A stretch of DNA of 64,000 nt. It comes from Mangifera indica. Lineage: Eukaryota; Streptophyta; Magnoliopsida; Sapindales; Anacardiaceae. Within the stretch, counting starts at the first letter, position 1. Every line of letters begins with the position of its first letter. Shown one piece after another: positions 23,037-34,857 of this stretch. Position numbers and translations under genes: made by a program. The notes beneath the pieces are model-generated. The model was not told the origin of the DNA, ran no database searches, and saw only the letters and a program-made list of their open reading frames with translations. The stretch lies in the NCBI RefSeq assembly GCF_011075055.1, contig NC_058150.1, forward strand, positions 1,240,001-1,304,000. Direction: 5' to 3'.

Positions 23037-25790
23037 GGATGAGCCAAGAGGCAATGTGTTCATAGGCCTTGTGGGTAAAATGAATTCCATCCCAGCTGAT
23101 GCGTTCAAAGGGGTTTGCACAGACTGGTACGCCAGGACTTCCACACAACTTTCTGACATTGAAATCATACTCACCACCAATGCCGCAGCAAGCTTTTTGC
23201 ACCTTTGTCGCATCAAAACCTGTTTCATTTACATATAAACAATAAAGCGACGTTAGAAATGCATGCTGCTTCTGCATATAATATCAGCGTAGGATAAGAT
23301 TAATAAGGTATTGTCCATATGAAGAAGGTCTTTGTGATCCAAGAAACTCCTATATCTATGTATGATGTGCATAGTATATATTGATATTTACTCGATTTGC
23401 ACGTAACAGGTCAATTGAAGTGATAAGGTATTGTCTATATGGTTTTGCCTGAGAGTATATATGGTATGCATAATATAAGTTGATGTTATCACAATCTGCA
23501 TTAACAAGGTATTGTTTGTTTTGAATTTTATTGGCCTCACGGTTTTGATGGAAATAAAAATAATGAGTCTGTAATGACTCAAAACCCTCAAATTCTATGA
23601 GATTTTCAGCATCTACACAAGCTCCCTCAGACAAGAGGTTTGAGAAGAGTATCTGGTAGGTCACTTCAAGTTTTTGCCTTTAAAGGATGCTGCTGAGGGA
23701 GAATGAGACACTAGGTTTATATTGATTCAAGACTCTTAAATCCTTTCCTATCTAGTTTTTCGGTATCTATTTTTTTCTTTTTTATGAGGCAAGATGCAAA
23801 AGACTCACCAAGCGAATGAGCATTTTGCAGAATCCACATGTATGCACTGTAAAAATCGCCATAGACGATAGCCACATTAGGGTGTTCTCTTCTTAATTCT
23901 TCAAGGGCTTCCTGAAGAAGCTGATTATGATAAGATGCCAAGTTATTATACTCCTTGAGGCAATGAAACTCGTCATATGCAGCAGAATCATTGGCCTTAA
24001 ATGCTGTCAAATACATCGGCGAGCATCCGATTGGAGAATGCCCAGGAACAACAATTCTTCTACCACCATAACCAACAACCCTCTGCAAGCAAACCCAACA
24101 ATTAACTCAGAAATTTAACTTTAATAATTGATAAGCAAATAATATATTAGAAAAAAAAAAACACTCACTCTAACAGCTTCCTTGGTGGCCTGCACAATGT
24201 CTCTCACCAAAGCCTTCGCCTCCTCAAGATCTTTGCCTCCCAATAACAAGGCATAGGTATAGTCATTGCCTCCAATCTCCCCAGCCACGAAGAGGGTATT
24301 GTTTAATCTCCTCATACAGTCTATCAAAGATTCAAACATTCATATATGCATTTAAAAATTTAAACTTTCTTCAAAGTTTTTGTAAAATTTGCTTGGAATC
24401 TATGAACTGACCTGTATAGTTGCTGCATGCTGTTGTATTGAAATAGGAGAACATCCAGTCGAGTTGTTTATCCAGAGAACTGTTGGTTACTGGGGATGGA
24501 ATATTTCTTTCTGCTAGAATGCTCGCAGGCAAAGCTGTAGCCCCAGAAACGGCGAAGTTCAATCCGTTAAAGCGAGTCTTGGGATTCGGATTCAAGTAGG
24601 CTTCAAGAAAAGGGACACCCGCTGATATTGCTGCAAAGATGAAACAGTCATAGTTGTATTTTTAATGTTGTAGCACAGAAGCTATAAACGAAAATATAGA
24701 TGAAATACAGTAACTTTATAGCACTAAGAAGGCGTGCACTCAATCAATTCGATTTATCAACTCATAACCGAATAAATAATATATATTAAATTTAATTAAA
24801 CAAATTTTCGTAACATTTACTAATAGTTAAAATTAGGATTAGATTTGAGTCAAACTGAGTTTGAATTTGACTCGATTTACATATAGTTGAACTCAAACTC
24901 GATTCGGTTTATATATAACTGAGCTCGAATTCAAACTCGAATATGTAAAAGTGAAGCTCAAACTCAGTTTGAATTTAGTTTAGCTCGTTTTTTGTTATTA
25001 AAACGACGTTATTTTAATACATATCGGTCAAAATGATGTCGTTTTATATTAAAACTTTTAATTGAAAATTTTAACGAATAGTTCAAGCTCGAGCACAATC
25101 GAGCTCGTATAGGATTAATTCGTTTTGAATTTATTTAAACCAAATTTAAGTTTAAGTTCGAATAGATTTGATTCAAATGTAACCCTAATTAAAATAGTTG
25201 AAGATTAAAAGAAAATGAGTTTTACCACTCTAGAAAGAAGAAAGAAGAAGGAAGAGAAGTTTTATAAAAGACAAAATTAGAATTAGAGTTTGAAATGAAA
25301 AAAAAAAAGTGATATATAAAATTAATTTTTAACCCATTAAACAATAAAAAAAAATTTGAATTTCTTTTTATATTCTCGGAAACCTCCCATAATTTTTCGT
25401 TAGGAGCCTTTCAGGGTTCTGAAAAGGCAGAAACGCATCATGGGGTAAGTTTTCGTGCTTTAACACAGAAGAGTCGAGTCTGGCTGAGACAGAAGATTAA
25501 GAGAATGGATTCTTACTCATGAAGTCGATGATTAGGAGCCCGTTTGAGCATCTACCAGTTGCCTTCTTGAAATAATATTGTCCATAGGGAAGACGATCGC
25601 AGCCAGCTTGAGGGTTCTCGCGAATGAGATTGCCTGTGTCAGCTGTTGAATCTCCAAGTTGATAAATCGTCTTGATCCCGCATGTCTCAAGAAGCTTTTC
25701 ATTGCATGAAACAGCAGGAACAAAAAGAAAGAGAGCACCCAGCGCAAGAACAGATGAAAAAATCACGTTCTTGACGACGGTGGCAGCCAT
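23002..25790 (-). CDS. GDSL esterase/lipase, secreted (tandem copy 2)
   Basis: Five exons: 25790-25517, 24630-24412, 24320-24169, 24082-23809 and 23219-23002, giving 378 residues. The signal peptide ends near VSC (residue 29). Block I reads GDSTADTGN (Ser48), block II NFAVSGATAL, block III GEIGGNDYTY, block V DGIHFTH (Asp350, His353), so the catalytic set is complete. Its protein is strongly similar to copy 1 along the whole length and the introns are at the same places, so both came from one gene. Introns 1 (886 nt) and 4 (589 nt) are much longer than in copy 1. Intron 1 has gained a hAT-like MITE (24834-25187). A TATA box lies 36 bp upstream of the ATG. The substrate is unknown. Confidence 0.92.
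24834..25187. mobile_element. hAT-like MITE in intron 1 of GDSL copy 2
   Basis: A 354-bp non-coding element. The left end TAGGATTAGATTTGAGTC and the reverse complement of the right end, TAGGGTTACATTTGAATC, form terminal inverted repeats. It is flanked by near-identical 8-bp direct repeats, GTTAAAAT (24826-24833) and ATTAAAAT (25188-25195), the target-site length of hAT transposons. The interior has no ORF. It contains AAAACGACGTTATTTTAA and a facing ATGATGTCGTTTTA. Confidence 0.7.
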
Positions 25791-25825
25791 TGCAACTGCT
25801 CAAGACGAACCAGAAATGTCGCTAA

Positions 25826-25832
25826 ATTTATA
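25826..25832 (-). promoter_or_regulatory. TATA box of GDSL copy 2
   Basis: TATAAAT on the minus strand, 36 bp upstream of the start codon. This would leave a very short 5' UTR of roughly 5-10 nt. Confidence 0.5.
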
Positions 25833-27022
25833 GGCATCGACTATTTTAAGCGAATCAACAAGAATCCATTGTCAAACTCTTACAGGGTTCATAAAGTAAT
25901 TCGATATTCTTAAAGTTAGTCTTTAAACTTACCATTTTCATATTTTCCATGTTCAGATTCCCATAATTAACGCCCCTTTGTATTTTTAGCAAATTAAAAT
26001 ATTGACCAACAGAAAACGACTAAAATGCACTACGGGCAAAGATTACCTAATAAATGAATAGATTAATGGAAAGAGAAAAAAATGCAATATAGGCAAAAAT
26101 TACATAATATTAAATGGATTTCCATAAAAGTAGATTCTTCCTTATTTTTGTTAGGCTAAATCACATTTTTCCACCCAAAGTTTGCCCATTGATCCATTTT
26201 TTACGTTTAGATGATATAAATAATATTTCTTTTACCTAAACTAAAACTTTGCTAACTTGAAGTATAATGATACACTGTTCATAAATTTAAATTAATATGA
26301 TATCTATAATTATTTTACTTTTCTAAATTACTATATCATCTTTAATTAACAAATTAAAAAATAAATATTATATTTATTTAAAAACCCTCTTTTTTTTTTC
26401 TAACCGTCACTTCTTTATCAACAAAAAGTGGTGATACAAAGTTACACGAGTCTTTTGCAATAAAGTGAATCCAAGCATCTAAAGGGTCCTTAGGACAACA
26501 ATGAACACAATAGGGGACCTTAAAAACTACATGGGTTCTTTGTATAAAGTAAAAATATAGGGGCCACAGTACACAAAATAAAACTACAAGGGTCTTTATG
26601 TAAAACCATAGGGTTTCTATGAAATAAGTAAAACTATAGGGGGTTTTTAAAAGGATAATTAATAAAAAATCCCCTTGGAAAAATGTGTCTACAAAATTTA
26701 CCAACACTAAATTTACTCAATTTAAAAAAAAAAAAAAACTGTTTTGAGTCAGAATAAGCATCTCAAAAATGTGTCGCACATGTCAACGTTTTACCGTTAA
26801 TCTCAAGGCTTCTTTGAATTTTTGTGTAAAAAAATAATAAGAATAATAATAATTAATCTTCACCTTTTATTTCTTAGGATTAGAATACATTAATAATTGA
26901 ATTTTAGAGAATATAATAATATTTTATATTGATTAATTAATTAATTAATCTATTAATGTGGTAATATTTTATTTTATAATAAAAAATTACTAAGGCTGTC
27001 TTATAAGCCAGATAAACGATCG
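25833..27022. other. Intergenic between divergent GDSL copy 2 and CRM genes
   Basis: AT-rich, without a gene. It contains a possible transposon remnant bounded by a perfect 12-bp inverted repeat (26162/26687), with internal decayed repetition of AAAACTATAGGGG-like phrases (26500-26650), and a TTAA-repeat run near 26931-26950. Confidence 0.55.
26162..26687. repeat. Possible TIR element with internal degenerate tandem repeats
   Basis: CACATTTTTCCA at 26162-26173 is matched exactly by its inverse TGGAAAAATGTG at 26676-26687. Between them, phrases like AACTACAAGGGTCTTT and AAAACTATAGGGGGTTT recur at roughly 35-45 bp steps. No target-site duplication is obvious. Confidence 0.4.
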
Positions 27023-27062
27023 TGGGCCAATATATGGGGATATGGGCCATTGTAAAGGCCCA
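27023..27062. promoter_or_regulatory. Cluster of three site II (TGGGCC/GGCCCA) motifs upstream of the CRM gene
   Basis: TGGGCC at 27023-27028, TGGGCC at 27043-27048 and GGCCCA at 27057-27062, 170-210 bp upstream of the CRM start. Site II motifs bind TCP factors and are common in promoters of nuclear genes for organelle gene expression, which fits the predicted product. Confidence 0.6.
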
Positions 27063-27229
27063 TTTGAAAATATCCTAATAACAGCAATTGCAAATATCTT
27101 ATCTTCTTTTCATTTCACCTCGTCGCCACCAGCCAACTGAAACTGTCTTCTTCTGCTTCTATATCTTTCAATATTCATACGATGAACCATCGTCAACAGC
27201 AACGTTAAGCTCCACTTGAACCCCCAAAA

Positions 27230-30200
27230 ATGGCCTTTACGACATGCAAATTAACTGAATTGCAATTTCGAAATTCACTCATACAATCCTTCCCACTCAC
27301 CTCGCGCCCACAGTCTCAGTCGCTCAGCCTCCTCTTCTCGTCCACTAAAACGACATCGTATCACCTACTCAAACCCTTTTCTTCCCTACGTACCAACCAA
27401 AATCCTAACAAACCCGACCACTTCTTTCCTGAACCTCGGTCCCCCTCCTCCGCCGCTCCTTGGCTCAACAAATGGCCCTCCTCAAGCCCTCCAATCGATA
27501 AACCCCCCGAGAAGGTTTCCCAGTCCAATGGAGACGATCGATTTGATGATAAAAGACAGAGAGAATCGGAATCTCAAACTCGCTACTTGAATAATACGGA
27601 CAAAGGCCACAATGCGATCGAGCGTATCGTTTTGCGGTTACGGAACTTAGGGTTAGGTCCGGATGATGAAGATGAAAACGAAGACGAAGAAGAGGAAGGT
27701 TTTGATTCCATGCCGGTGACGGGAGAGGAGAAGTTGGAAGATTTGTTGAAGCGGGAATGGGCCCGGCCCAATACGATGTTTTTGGATGAAAATAACGAGG
27801 GAGATGGTGAGTCCCTGTTGCCGTGGGAGAGGGAGGAGAAGGAGAGAGGGGAAAGGAAGGCGGTGGGATTGAGGAGGACGGTGATAAAGGCGCCGACCCT
27901 GGCGGAGCTGACGATTGAGGACGAGGAGTTGAGACGGTTGAGGAGGATAGGAATGCATTTAAGGGAGAGGATTAATGTGCCAAAAGCTGGAATAACACAG
28001 GCGGTTCTTGAGAAGATTCATGATAAGTGGAGAAAGAACGAGTTGGTTAGGCTCAAGTTTCATGAATTTCTTGCTACTGATATGAAAACTGCTCATAAAG
28101 TTGTTGAGGTTAGTTTTATTGCTAAAAGCTTTCTTGGTTCTTCAATTTTTATGATTTTTGCAAGAAACTAATATCTGCTCTAAATTGTTAGGAAACTTGT
28201 AACACAAGTTCTTGCATTGCTTACAAAAGGAATTGACTTTGTTATGCTATTGCCCCATTGTATATGTGATTTCTTTAACCAGGAATAATGTTTTACTTGG
28301 CAAATAAATAGTGTTCTGGGAAGCACGAAAACTGTAGCAGTGTTCTGACACCTTTGCTTAATTCTTTGAGACTAAGTATTGGAACATACTGCTCCTTGAT
28401 GATATTTTTAGATGACAAAATTGTTATTGGCGTAGTTATTATATTCTGTCTGTAGTGTTACTTAATGACACAATTTTTTGTTCATTTTTCTATCTGAATC
28501 AATTGAACAGATGGATAGATGAGAAAGAGAGAGGGAGAGAGGACCATGTATATACACCGTGGGATCTTGGTTGTAAATTATCATTTTAGTTCAATGTAAT
28601 GAATCCAATGGTGCATACATATGTTTCTGAAAAAATGACATCTTGACTAGAGATTTATTATATATATATAAGTTTTTGTTATTACATTTTTGTGAAATAA
28701 TGCAAATATTAACTGAGTGCTTGTAGTGATTTCCAGCGACGAACTGCTGGATTAGTTATATGGAGGTCAGGAAGTGTCATGGTGGTGTATCGAGGAAGTA
28801 ACTATGGAGGGCCTTCTTTGAAATCTCAACCTGTTGAAAGAGAAGGAGATGCTCTTTTTGTCCCAGATGTATCTTCTGCTGATACAGCAGCTATGAGAAG
28901 TGTCAGTGGTGCAACTTCAATTTCAGAAAAGAGTGAGCCAGTTGTCAGGATTGCAGACCAGAATAAGACCATGACAGAAGAGGAAGCTGAATTTAACATT
29001 TTACTGGATAGTTTAGGTCCCCGTTTTGAGGAGTGGTGGGGTACAGGAATCCTCCCAGTTGATGCTGATTTACTTCCACAAACAATTCCTGGCTATAAAA
29101 CACCTTTCAGGGTTCTTCCCACTGGAATGCGATCTCGACTAACCAATGCAGAAATGACTAATTTACGGAAACTTGCTAGAAAAATTCCTAGTCATTTTGC
29201 CCTTGGTACTATTCACCTCAAATACTTTACTATTACAGTTTATATATCCATCATTAGCATTGATCCTGAACTTTTGCATTTAGGGAGGAATAGAAATCAT
29301 CAGGGGTTGGCAGCTGCTATAATTAAGCTCTGGGAGAAAAGCCTTGTTGCAAAAATTGCTGTAAAAAGAGGTATTCAGAATACAAATAACAAAATAATGG
29401 CTGAGGAGCTGAAGGTGTGTTCTATTTTTATTTTCCTCTGTTCAATTCATCAGTAAATTCAGATGCTTGAACTGAAAATTACTAGTATTGCAGAAAGTGC
29501 AAAACCACTTTCATTTTCCACACTAAGTGATTGGTGCCTAATATTTAACAATTATTATTATGAAAATTATTGTATTGCTGTCAAGTGTGATCCCTATATA
29601 TCACACACACGGTAAATTTTCCAGCTTTAAGCATTTCTAGTATGCATTCTCTAGATTGAGCTGGTTCAGTATATGTGTTTGATATAATGAATTTTTTCAG
29701 CATTAGCTGTCAACATATCCTTATTTTCAAAAAAAATTTCCTTCAGCTACATGTGATATGAGACAGAAGAATATTCTATCCTTGCAAGGCAACAATTAAA
29801 GCATAATGGTTTTAAACTTCTAACTTTGCAGAGTTTAACTGGAGGCACCTTGCTTCTCAGAAACAAGTATTATATTGTCATATTCCGTGGAAAAGATTTT
29901 CTCCCAACAAGTGTAGCTGCTACATTGGCGGAAAGAGAGGAAGTTGCAAAGCAGATCCAAGATGTTGAAGAGCAAATTCGGAATAAAGTGTTGGATGTAA
30001 CTGCATCAGGTGAAAATGAAGTACCAGCACCTGCAGGATCTTTGGCTGAGTTTTATGAGGCTCAATCTCGGTGGGGAAGAGATATATCCACTGAAGAACG
30101 GGAGAGGATGTTGGAAGAAGCGGCCAAAGCTAAGCATGCTAGGCTCGTCAAATGGATTGAACATAAATTAGCTGTTGTGAGTACAATGTTATTCTCCTTG

Positions 30201-33024
30201 ATAATTTTATGCTTTGAGCTGTATTTCTGAAGATCTGTAGGTCTTTTTAGATGAACTAAAAACCAAGTGCCTGATCTTGTAGGGAAAGGCTTAGTAATAA
30301 TCAATAATAGGCTCTACATACACCTCAAATTGACAAAATTTAATTAAATGGATTTGTCACATCAGTCACATACATGGACTATTACAAATGAACAATCGTA
30401 GTTTGGTTAACAGATGGTAGAATTTAAATGCAAGACCTCTTGATCATTGACTTGATAACCATTGATCTCAAATGCTTAAGTGGATAAGAAAGGCTAAACA
30501 ACCATGATGGAGGAGAGAGACAGAGAAGAGAGGCAAGAGAGAATAAGAGTTAAGGGAAGAACATATTTTCAGTCATCAAAATCAGAATGCAACATTAAAC
30601 ATAAACCTGTCTTTAGCCTCAATGTCAGGATTAATGTTATGTTCTAGGTCTACACATCTCATACTTTGGTTTCTTTAGTTGAACAAATTTGCATGGACTA
30701 TATGGAGATTGCAGTTTTTAACTAGGTTTTAATATTTTCCTTCTATGTAGTGCCAATGGCCATGCCACTTTGAGATGAAATTAACAGTTGTGTCAATTTA
30801 ATTATTTTGCAGATTCATTTAATTTATGTAAGATTTGGCTTTTAACAATGTATATGGGTCCGGGATAGCCTGTGGTAGTTGTCAACTGAGAAGTCTTTAA
30901 GATATGCCATTAATGTACAAATTATAGCTTTTTTTCCTTTTTAAGTGTTCCATCTTTTTTATATGTAACTTAGTTGACTTTTTGAATGCATGAACAGGCC
31001 CAAGCCAAAAAGCTGAAAGCAGAGAAATTGTTAGCTAAAATAGAGGCCTCCATGGTTCCTTCTGGTCCTGATTATGACCAGGAAACAATCACTGAAGAGG
31101 AACGGATTTTGTTTCGTAGAATTGGTTTAAGAATGAAAGCATATTTGCCTCTTGGTAGGTGATTCTCAGCATTTTGATTGAAAAAGTAAACCTAGGCTTA
31201 ACTCTGATGGCTTTGTGTATGATAATTGATCAGGCATTCGAGGTGTTTTTGATGGTGTCATCGAGAATATGCATTTACATTGGAAGTACAGAGAACTTGT
31301 CAAATTGATTTCCAAACAGAAGACCCTTGCATTTGTTGAAGATACTGCAAGGTTATTGGAATATGAAAGTGGTGGAATACTGGTGGCAATAGAAAAAGTT
31401 CCAAAAGGATTTGTCCTAATTTATTATCGTGGGAAGAATTATAGACGGCCCATTAGTTTGAGGCCAAGAAACCTGCTGACGAAGGCAAAAGCGTTAAAGC
31501 GTTCTGTGGCCATGCAGCGGCACGAGGTTTATATCTTATATTTTCCGCATTTTCTGTTATGTAACATGGTTACTTCTGTGTGATTTTGATTCTCTATGTC
31601 ACACCAATCTTATATGAACTGTGCAGGCTCTTAGTCAGCATATATCCGAGCTGGAGAGCACCATAGAGCAAATGAAGAAAGAAATTGTCAGTAGTGTTTT
31701 TCCTACTTGCCTATCTGCTTGAAACCATACTTACCATGTTCTTGTGGACCAAGTTAAACCTGAGCTTAATAAAAAATTTCTTGCATGGAACACACTGTAG
31801 ATCTTACTCTAGCTCAAAACACTGAGAAGGAACGATTGCCACAGAAAACTTGCCTTGTAGTTCATTGATCCTTTGCACTGGTGTGAACTATGGCATCGGT
31901 TTTGAAGTGCCACTGATCATACTTGACCTTGTTATGGTGTCAACTGACATTATTAGATGAAATTTCTACTTTTACCTTTGAGAGTCTCTGTTCAAACCAG
32001 ATTAATTTTGCTTGCAAGATATTTATCACTGCATAGTTAATATTTGTCTTAAAAGGTGTAGGTTGTTCCATATTGCCATCTTTGCAGCCATTTCTTCTAG
32101 AGTTAAGTGGTTACCTGGCATGTAAAGCTAACTTGCACGAAAATGAAACACAAACTATTTTTATAATTTTAGTCTCTCAGGTTATTGTAATTAGGGTTTT
32201 ACATTATTTCTAACTGTTGTCTTTGGCTAGTGAAAGAGGCTGGGATATATACATATACACACATTGAAACAGGAGGAACCCTTCCACATTTAACCATATA
32301 ATTAATAGATATTGCTGTTATATGCTTGGTGAAAAGAAAAATGTTAATAGATGTTTGATAATTAGTTCCATGTTGACTTATCTTTTCACTATCATCATTC
32401 TCAGCATTTTTACCAATTACAAATTAAGACAGATGATGACTTTTTGTTGACAGTTTGGGCTATGTTCCTTGATGATTTTCAGGGTGTTTCCCTAGATGTA
32501 CAGGATGGAAATGCTGGGAGCTCAGAGGCTCATGACCAATTTAATCAGGTTTCGGAATTAAGTGAAGTGAGTTAAACTGATTTACTCTGCTAATAGACGA
32601 TCATCTTAATTATGGCTGCAAAGGTTACCACACTGATTGTTTCTCTATATTGACTGCTTTTTCCTTTTACAACCAAACTTTATACATATAATCCCAAATT
32701 AGTCTGTTCCCAATTCAACTTTTATCTTCGACCTTTGAAAGAGGAAGAATTCCGACCTATATGTGAACATGAATCATCTCATTCAGCTCTTGGGTGTGGT
32801 GCTTTTAAGTTCACGCCAAATATCCTATACATTGTTTACACTGAAGAAAATTATATCTCCCTGCCCTGCTCTGAGGAATAATATATTTTCCTTCTTTCTC
32901 ACAGAGTGAAGATGAAGTTACAGTCATGGAGTCTGATGACAATTTTGATTCTGAAGAAGACTTAGATTTTGAAGCTGATGAAGACTCTGAAATCGATCAG
33001 TATCCTCGTAGCAAAAACAGCTGA
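27230..33024 (+). CDS. CRM-domain (CRS1/YhbY) RNA-binding protein, EMB1865-like
   Basis: Nine exons: 27230-28108, 28737-29205, 29284-29414, 29832-30176, 30998-31154, 31234-31526, 31627-31686, 32483-32566 and 32905-33024, giving 845 residues. The Ser/Thr-rich, acid-poor N-terminus (about residues 1-60) is a likely chloroplast transit peptide. Three CRM domains follow at about residues 228-318, 427-518 and 641-735. Each ends in the signature strand ([29 protein letters not shown]), and the GxxG-like loop is seen in GRNRNHQG. Acidic runs separate them, and the C-terminus is very acidic. Multi-CRM proteins bind group II introns and promote plastid RNA splicing. From memory, Arabidopsis At3g18390 (EMB1865) has three CRM domains and nearly this length. 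A 3' UTR intron is possible at about 33051-33180 (GTAATTTT...CCAG). Confidence 0.93.
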
Positions 33025-34857
33025 CAATTTCATCCTGAACTTAATGACTGGGTAATTTTTTGTCTCTCTATATCCAATTCAGGTAATCAAAATTTTCCTA
33101 TTTAATTATCATTTTGGTTGAAAAAGTGAGTAGATTTCTGGTCTCAATCCTTATCTTTTTTTTCTCTTCTCCTTAACCAGGTTAAATGATGGTAAATTTT
33201 TGAATAACTTGCATCACATTCTTCTGATGATCATACTTGTTTCTCTGCTGTCTCGAGTATCAATGGAGCTGAAGATTCATTACCATTGCATTGCGGACTT
33301 GTAACTCGAGAATTGAGTACTCCAAGTGAGCTAATTTGTCAGCCTCTCAGATGAAATAGGGCTGCGTTAGTTTTCATTACCATTTTGGCCATTTGTTGGG
33401 ATGTTTAAGTATGTGTAAACAAGTTATCATCATGTAAGGGGCCAAATTGATAGTTTAAGTTTTTAAACCAATCTAGTGGTTATATTTTTGTAATAATGGG
33501 TGTACTTGATATATCTCAACAAGCGGATGGGCTTAAACAAGAGGTAAGACATGGATTGATAGGAAAATTTGCAAGATAATCGACATATATAACTGAAAAC
33601 TATATATATCTATTTTAAATATATAAATAAAAAAATATTTGAAATATATTATTATATAAATATATAATTTTGAATTAAGTATAAAGTAAAATTTAGTTAT
33701 ATGATATGGTATATATAACTTGTTGAGGGTGCATTAGTATAATAGTATTATATTTCTATTTTTTATTAATTTATTTATAAAAGTTAATTTGTTTTAACGT
33801 GATTAAATAATGGTAAAAACACTGGTATGTATTAATGTGATGGAATCAGGAAATGATAAAAATATTATAATAAAATTAAGGATCTAAATTTTTTACCGTG
33901 ACGCTCTCAAATAAACTACGTTATTAATAAAATCAAAAATTTTGCTTTGTTTAGTGTAATATTTAAAGATTTCATACTTACCATGAAAAAGGGATAATGA
34001 GGGAGATTTGATTTAAGGTAATCTTTTATTATTTTGATAATTTATTATTTTATAAGATAAATAATATAAAAAATGATATAATTATTAAATATTAAAAAAT
34101 TATTGAGATATAAATATTTAAAAATATATATTAACAATAAAATAACAATTTGATAAATAATTTAATTAATTAATTAATTTTATAATTTAATAACATGTAA
34201 AATATTTTAATATATTATTAAAATAAAAAATATTTTACAAAATGCATATAACAAATTTTTTTTACTAATTACAAAATTAATTTAAATGAATAACCTTTAA
34301 AAACTATTTAAATAAAATAATATTTTAATATTTTTTATTTTTATCAACCAAACACAATAACCATTTATAGATTCTAAATTTTATCAAATATAACAATATT
34401 TCATAATCAAATAACATATCTCAATGGTTATTTTTTTATTTTTGATAATAAATGGTTACCTAAACAAATGTACAATCCATAGATTTCTTGTAAACATAAA
34501 TATAATTTAGAGAACCCAGAGACAGAGCAATCCGTATGTATCCAACTGTGAACTCAAATATCTACCTATAGTCAACTTCACTGAGCAACCGATTAATATT
34601 TCATAACTAAATAAATTGGTTGCAGCTTAAGAAAAAGATCATATATGAAGGAGATTACAAAAAAATATCATCTAGAAAAATCAGGGTATGATGCAGAATT
34701 GACAGAAATACAAAGCAGAGTGTCGAGGCAAGATTTTTCCAGGACATGATCTCCAATCAACTTCACACGATCATTTCTGGCAGCCATCCGCAACGAAAAT
34801 GCAAAATGTTAAGTTTGAAAGGTCCTACTCTTTCCGAATGAATCCATTGCCTTAATC
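33025..34857. other. Intergenic between convergent CRM and ESP1-like genes
   Basis: The left ~500 bp are the likely CRM 3' UTR. 33590-34450 is extremely AT-rich with no ORF. The right ~250 bp are the likely 3' UTR of the ESP1-like gene. No gene is visible. Confidence 0.6.

Noticed and set aside
23356..23664. 102-residue ORF between exons 4 and 5 of GDSL copy 2
   Set aside because: It lies wholly within an intron with good splice sites and resembles no GDSL segment.
30340..30540. Transposon-like phrase in a CRM gene intron (AGACCTCTTGATCATTGAC, AATGCTTAAGTGGATAAG)
   Set aside because: It resembles a common plant repeat in wording only; no ends or duplications could be placed.
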